Shown here in pieces: positions 60,738 to 64,000 of a stretch of 64,000 bases of DNA (position 1 is its first letter; every line of letters begins with the position of its first letter). The stretch lies in NCBI RefSeq assembly GCF_900102695.1, contig NZ_FMVW01000001.1, positions 620,001 to 684,000 of the forward strand, given 5' to 3'. The position numbers and the translations under genes were made by a program. This DNA comes from Afifella marina DSM 2698. GTDB taxonomy: Bacteria > Pseudomonadota > Alphaproteobacteria > Rhizobiales > Afifellaceae. The notes under the pieces were generated by a model. The model saw nothing but the letters and a program-made list of their open reading frames with translations, searched no databases and had not been told where the DNA came from.

Positions 60738-61778
60738 ATGTCAGACAATTTGAAGCTTTCCGTTCTCGATCTGGCGCCCGTGCCGGAGGGGACGAGCGCC
60801 GCGGACGCATTGCGTGCCACCGCAGCCTTCGCCGAGGCCGCCGACCGCTTCGGCTATCACCGCCTGTGGTACGCCGAGCACCACGGCATTCCCAATATCG
60901 CGTCGGCCTCGCCGGAAGTCCTGATCGGCCATGCGGCGGAGCGCACGCGGCGCATTCGCGTCGGCTCCGGCGGCGTGATGCTGCCGAACCACGTGCCCTT
61001 GCGCGTGGTGGAGACCTACCGGACGCTGGAAGCGCTTTATCCGGGTCGCATCGATCTCGGAATCGGCCGGGCGGGCGGCAGCGACAGCCGCACGCTGTCG
61101 GCGCTGAAGGCGGTCGATGGCGGCCAGTTCGCCCAGCAGATGGCCGAATTGATCGCCTTCGAGACGGGCGGTTTTCCCGACGGGCATCCCTATCAGGCGA
61201 TCGAGGTGGTGCCGGGCGAGGTGTCGCTGCCGCCGATCTGGCTTCTCGGCTCGTCGGGCGCGAGTGCGGAATTCTCTGGCCTCAACGGCTTCGGCTACGC
61301 CTTTGCCGGGCATTTTTCGCCAGCCCCGGCAGCCCCGGCCTTTCAGGCCTACCGCCATGCCTTCAAGCCTTCGGACGATTTTCCGGGGCCGAAGACGCTT
61401 CTCTGCCTCGCCGCCATCTGCGCGCCGAGCGAAGAGGAGGCGGCCTATCTCGCGGGCTCGATGGAGCTGGCCTGGTTGCGTCTGCGCCAGGGCGGGCTGC
61501 GCAAGCTTGCAAGCCCGCAAGAGGCGGCCGATTACGCCTTCACGCCGCAAGACCACGCCACCGTGGAGGCCTATCGGCGGATTGCCATCACCGGAACGCC
61601 GGACAAGGTGCGGCGGGAGATCGAGGCGCGCGCGGTCGCCTGCGACGCCGACGAGGTGATGGTGACGACGAATGTCTGGGATCCCGAGGCCCGAGTGCGA
61701 AGCCTCGATCTGCTGGCGCGTGCCTTCGATCTGCCGCGGCCTTCACGCGCAGCGGTCGAGACGCAACTCGCTTGGTAG
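60738..61778 (+). CDS. LLM-class flavin-dependent oxidoreductase
   Basis: A 346-residue luciferase-like monooxygenase, MsnO8 subgroup. N-terminal LSVLDLAPVPEGTSAADALR, then FGYHRLWYAEHHGIPNIASA, IRVGSGGVMLPNHVPLRVVE and YPGRIDLGIGRAGGSD are typical. C-terminal ITGTPDKVRREIEA matches the family. It uses reduced flavin to oxidise an unidentified substrate. The start at 60738 avoids an unlikely upstream extension. Monocistronic. Confidence 0.93.
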   Translation: MSDNLKLSVLDLAPVPEGTSAADALRATAAFAEAADRFGYHRLWYAEHHGIPNIASASPEVLIGHAAERTRRIRVGSGGVMLPNHVPLRVVETYRTLEALYPGRIDLGIGRAGGSDSRTLSALKAVDGGQFAQQMAELIAFETGGFPDGHPYQAIEVVPGEVSLPPIWLLGSSGASAEFSGLNGFGYAFAGHFSPAPAAPAFQAYRHAFKPSDDFPGPKTLLCLAAICAPSEEEAAYLAGSMELAWLRLRQGGLRKLASPQEAADYAFTPQDHATVEAYRRIAITGTPDKVRREIEARAVACDADEVMVTTNVWDPEARVRSLDLLARAFDLPRPSRAAVETQLAW

Positions 61779-61889
61779 GTGCGTGCGACAATTTTTTCGC
61801 GTAAAAGGAGAAAATAGCAGCGAAGATGAAAACTGTCCGAAAGGCGTTCACCAATTGAGAACCGGATTGATGAAAGCGTACGCTCCGAA

Positions 61890-64000
61890 ATGATGCGCAG
61901 TCCGAGACAACCTTTTTCCGCAATCTTGCAGCAGGCGTTGGACGACGTCCTGAGCTGTGCCGAATTCTGGGCATGGGCGACGGACAAGGATCTGCACATT
62001 ACTTATCTTTCGGAGAATTTCGAGCGGATCACCTCGCTTCCCGCGGGAGAGTTCGTGGGAATGTCTCGCTATGAGGTGATTCCGGCCGGCATGAGCGACG
62101 CGATGGCGCGCCGGCATCGCCACGAGCTTGAAAAGCGGCTGCCCTTCGTCGGCCTGCGCTACGAATTCAACGATAAGCGCGGTACGCGCTGCTTCGAGAC
62201 GAGCGGCACCCCCACCTTCGACCGGCGGGGCCGCTTTCGCGGCTATCAGGGCATTGCCCGCGACGTCACCGAAGAGGTGCGCGATCAGGAGCGGCTGGAG
62301 GAGCTCGGCCGCGAGCAGCGCATCTTGAACGTTCTTTTCAATCATGTGGAACGCATGGCCAATATCGGGGCGTGGCGCTACGACCCCGAAAAAGACGTGC
62401 TGACATGGTCGGAACAGCTCTATCGCCTCTATGACATTCCCGTCGGCGCCAAGGTGACGCTGAAGGAAGGGCTCAGCGTCTTTCCGCCCGACGTGGCGAA
62501 GGTGCTGCACGCGGCGATCGACGAGGCGATGGCCGGTGAGCGCGCCTTCGACCTGACATTGCCGTTCTTGTCGACGCGCGGCGAGGAGCGCTATGTGCGC
62601 GTGCTCGGCGAATGCGAAAGGCGCAACGGCAAACCCGTCAGCGTTTTTGGCACGATCCAGGACGTGACGAGCGAAAAACGCCGCGAAGAGGAGCGGCAAC
62701 GCCTGGCGGTGAGCGATCCCCTGACCGGGCTCGGCAACCGCAACGCCTTCCGCATGGAGCTGACGGAGACCTTGAAGAAGGTCGGCGCGCGCAAGCGCGA
62801 GGCGGCGTTGTGCATCTTCGATCTCGACGCCTTCAAGGACATCAACGATTTCTTCGGACACGACATCGGCGACAAGGTGTTGCGCGAAGTCGCCGACTGG
62901 CTGCGCGAAACGGCCGAGCCCGGCGATCTGACGGCGCGCTCCGGCGGCGACGAATTTGCGCTTTTGACGAGCGCGGCAACGGCCGCCGAAGCCGAAGAGG
63001 CCATCCGCCGCCGTCTGCAGCCTCTCGTGCGCCGCAGCGATTTCGGCCATTCCATCACCTATAGCTTGAGCGCCGGCATCGCCGTCTTTCCCGATGACGG
63101 GACGACGGCCGAAGACCTTCTGCGCCATGCGGACCTCGCCCTTTACGAGGCGAAGCGCGGCAGACGCAGCACGATCGAGCGCTATGAGCCGCAATTGCTG
63201 CGCCAGGCGCAGAACCGTTTCCGCCTTCTCGCCGATTTCCGTGAAGGGCTCGCTCTCGGCGAGATCGAGGCGTTCTATCAGCCGCTCGTTGAATTTTCGT
63301 CGAACCAATTGTCGGGCTTCGAGGCGCTGATGCGCTGGCGCCACCCGGAGAAGGGGGTCGTGCCGGCCGGTGAATTGATGCCGGTCTTCAAAGACAAGGT
63401 GCTGTCGGTCGAGCTCGGCGAATACATGCTGAGGAAAATCGTCGGCGACCTGAAAGCATGGCGCAAGGCCGGCATCGATTTCGGCCGGATCGGCTACAAC
63501 GTCACCGCCGCCGATCTGCAGCAGGAGGATTTCGCCCCGAAACTGCTCAGCGCGCTCGCCGAAGCGGAGCTCTCACCCAGCGACATCGTTCTTGAAGTGA
63601 CGGAGACGAGCGTCATCGACGAGGACAACCAGGCGATCCGCGCGCATCTTCAAGCGCTGCGGGCGGCGGGCATCGGCGTGGCGCTCGATGATTTCGGCAC
63701 CGGCTTTTCGTCCCTGACGCATTTGAAGAGCCTGCCGGTCGGCGTGCTCAAGATCGATCGCAGTTTCGTGAAGGATCTGACGTTTTCGCCCGGCGACCGT
63801 GCCATCGTGCGCGCGCTCATCGGCCTCGGCAGCGAGCTCGGCTATCACATCGTGGCGGAAGGCGTGGAGACGGCGGCGGAAGCCGCCTTCCTGCACCGCG
63901 CCGGCTGCCGCTATGGCCAGGGCTATTATTTCGGCCGACCTATGCCGGCCGACGACGTGCCGGAATTCATCGCCGAATGGGACGCCGCGGAAGAGGCGGT
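61890..64000 (+). CDS. PAS-PAS-GGDEF-EAL cyclic-di-GMP protein, 3' partial
   Basis: An open frame from the ATG at 61890 to the window end (at least 703 codons). Two PAS domains come first (WAWATDKDLHITYLSENFER; NIGAWRYDPEKDVLTWSEQL), then a GGDEF domain with intact ARSGGDEFALL but without the RxxD inhibitory site (EPGD), then an EAL phosphodiesterase domain (GFEALMRWRHPEKG, LDDFGTGFSSLTHLKSLPVG, VAEGVET). It may both make and break cyclic-di-GMP, switched by PAS signals. No membrane helix. The start is uncertain: no strong ribosome site is seen, and the frame opens at about 61833. Confidence 0.9.
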   Translation, partial: MMRSPRQPFSAILQQALDDVLSCAEFWAWATDKDLHITYLSENFERITSLPAGEFVGMSRYEVIPAGMSDAMARRHRHELEKRLPFVGLRYEFNDKRGTRCFETSGTPTFDRRGRFRGYQGIARDVTEEVRDQERLEELGREQRILNVLFNHVERMANIGAWRYDPEKDVLTWSEQLYRLYDIPVGAKVTLKEGLSVFPPDVAKVLHAAIDEAMAGERAFDLTLPFLSTRGEERYVRVLGECERRNGKPVSVFGTIQDVTSEKRREEERQRLAVSDPLTGLGNRNAFRMELTETLKKVGARKREAALCIFDLDAFKDINDFFGHDIGDKVLREVADWLRETAEPGDLTARSGGDEFALLTSAATAAEAEEAIRRRLQPLVRRSDFGHSITYSLSAGIAVFPDDGTTAEDLLRHADLALYEAKRGRRSTIERYEPQLLRQAQNRFRLLADFREGLALGEIEAFYQPLVEFSSNQLSGFEALMRWRHPEKGVVPAGELMPVFKDKVLSVELGEYMLRKIVGDLKAWRKAGIDFGRIGYNVTAADLQQEDFAPKLLSALAEAELSPSDIVLEVTETSVIDEDNQAIRAHLQALRAAGIGVALDDFGTGFSSLTHLKSLPVGVLKIDRSFVKDLTFSPGDRAIVRALIGLGSELGYHIVAEGVETAAEAAFLHRAGCRYGQGYYFGRPMPADDVPEFIAEWDAAEEA

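Noticed and set aside
61848-63344. 498-codon minus-strand open frame opposite the GGDEF-EAL gene
   Set aside because: Shadow of the PAS-GGDEF-EAL coding frame, which is open to the window end with intact motifs.

Overview
The window looks like a stretch of chromosome from a high-GC alphaproteobacterium, most likely of the order Hyphomicrobiales (Rhizobiales). The case rests on gene content: a MucR/Ros regulator, a DnaA-like HTH gene followed by a DUF6456 gene, DUF5330-, DUF1491- and DUF1214-type proteins, a seven-gene Mrp antiporter operon and a SufE protein. No rRNA, tRNA or CRISPR array was seen.

Layout. Bases 1-24936 are mostly host genes: a partial periplasmic-binding/GGDEF sensor; a small atypical island (about 1590-3165) with a HEPN-type gene, a truncated coding remnant and a decayed duplicate of the sodB 3' end; two TPR proteins; sodB; a Sel1-repeat protein; an MFS exporter; a HigBA/RelE-type toxin-antitoxin pair; one intact and one frameshifted Rnk/GreA-like gene; a LysR regulator divergent from YciI and NIPSNAP genes; oligopeptidase B; mrpABCDEFG; and mucR followed by four terminator-like hairpins spaced exactly 36 bp apart.

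Bases 24937-50624 are a Mu-like transposable prophage of 25,688 bp. Its ends are defined by TG...CA termini, a 5-bp target duplication (CCACC) and repeated 18-bp subterminal motifs. It has split the host DnaA-like HTH gene into 105 + 40 codons. The early region is nearly complete: S24 repressor, Ner, ParB-like protein, DD35E transposase, MuB ATPase, several small regulators and Mor. The late region is heavily reduced: no terminase, portal, protease, capsid, tail tube or baseplate V/W/J/I gene is present. Two genes at the gaps look like in-frame fusions: endolysin joined to the end of a tail protein, and the N-terminus of a tail sheath joined to a tape measure protein. It carries cargo: a membrane diguanylate cyclase, a secreted SNase-type nuclease, two other secreted proteins and an AbiTii-domain gene at the right end.

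Bases 50625-64000 are host again: the 3' piece of the HTH gene, its DUF6456 neighbour, sufE, a PilZ protein, azlCD with a divergent Lrp regulator, several small conserved proteins, a class A penicillin-binding protein, a YcgN-like cysteine-cluster protein, an LLM flavin oxidoreductase and a PAS-PAS-GGDEF-EAL protein that runs off the end. Cyclic-di-GMP genes recur: three GGDEF proteins (one in the prophage) and one PilZ protein.
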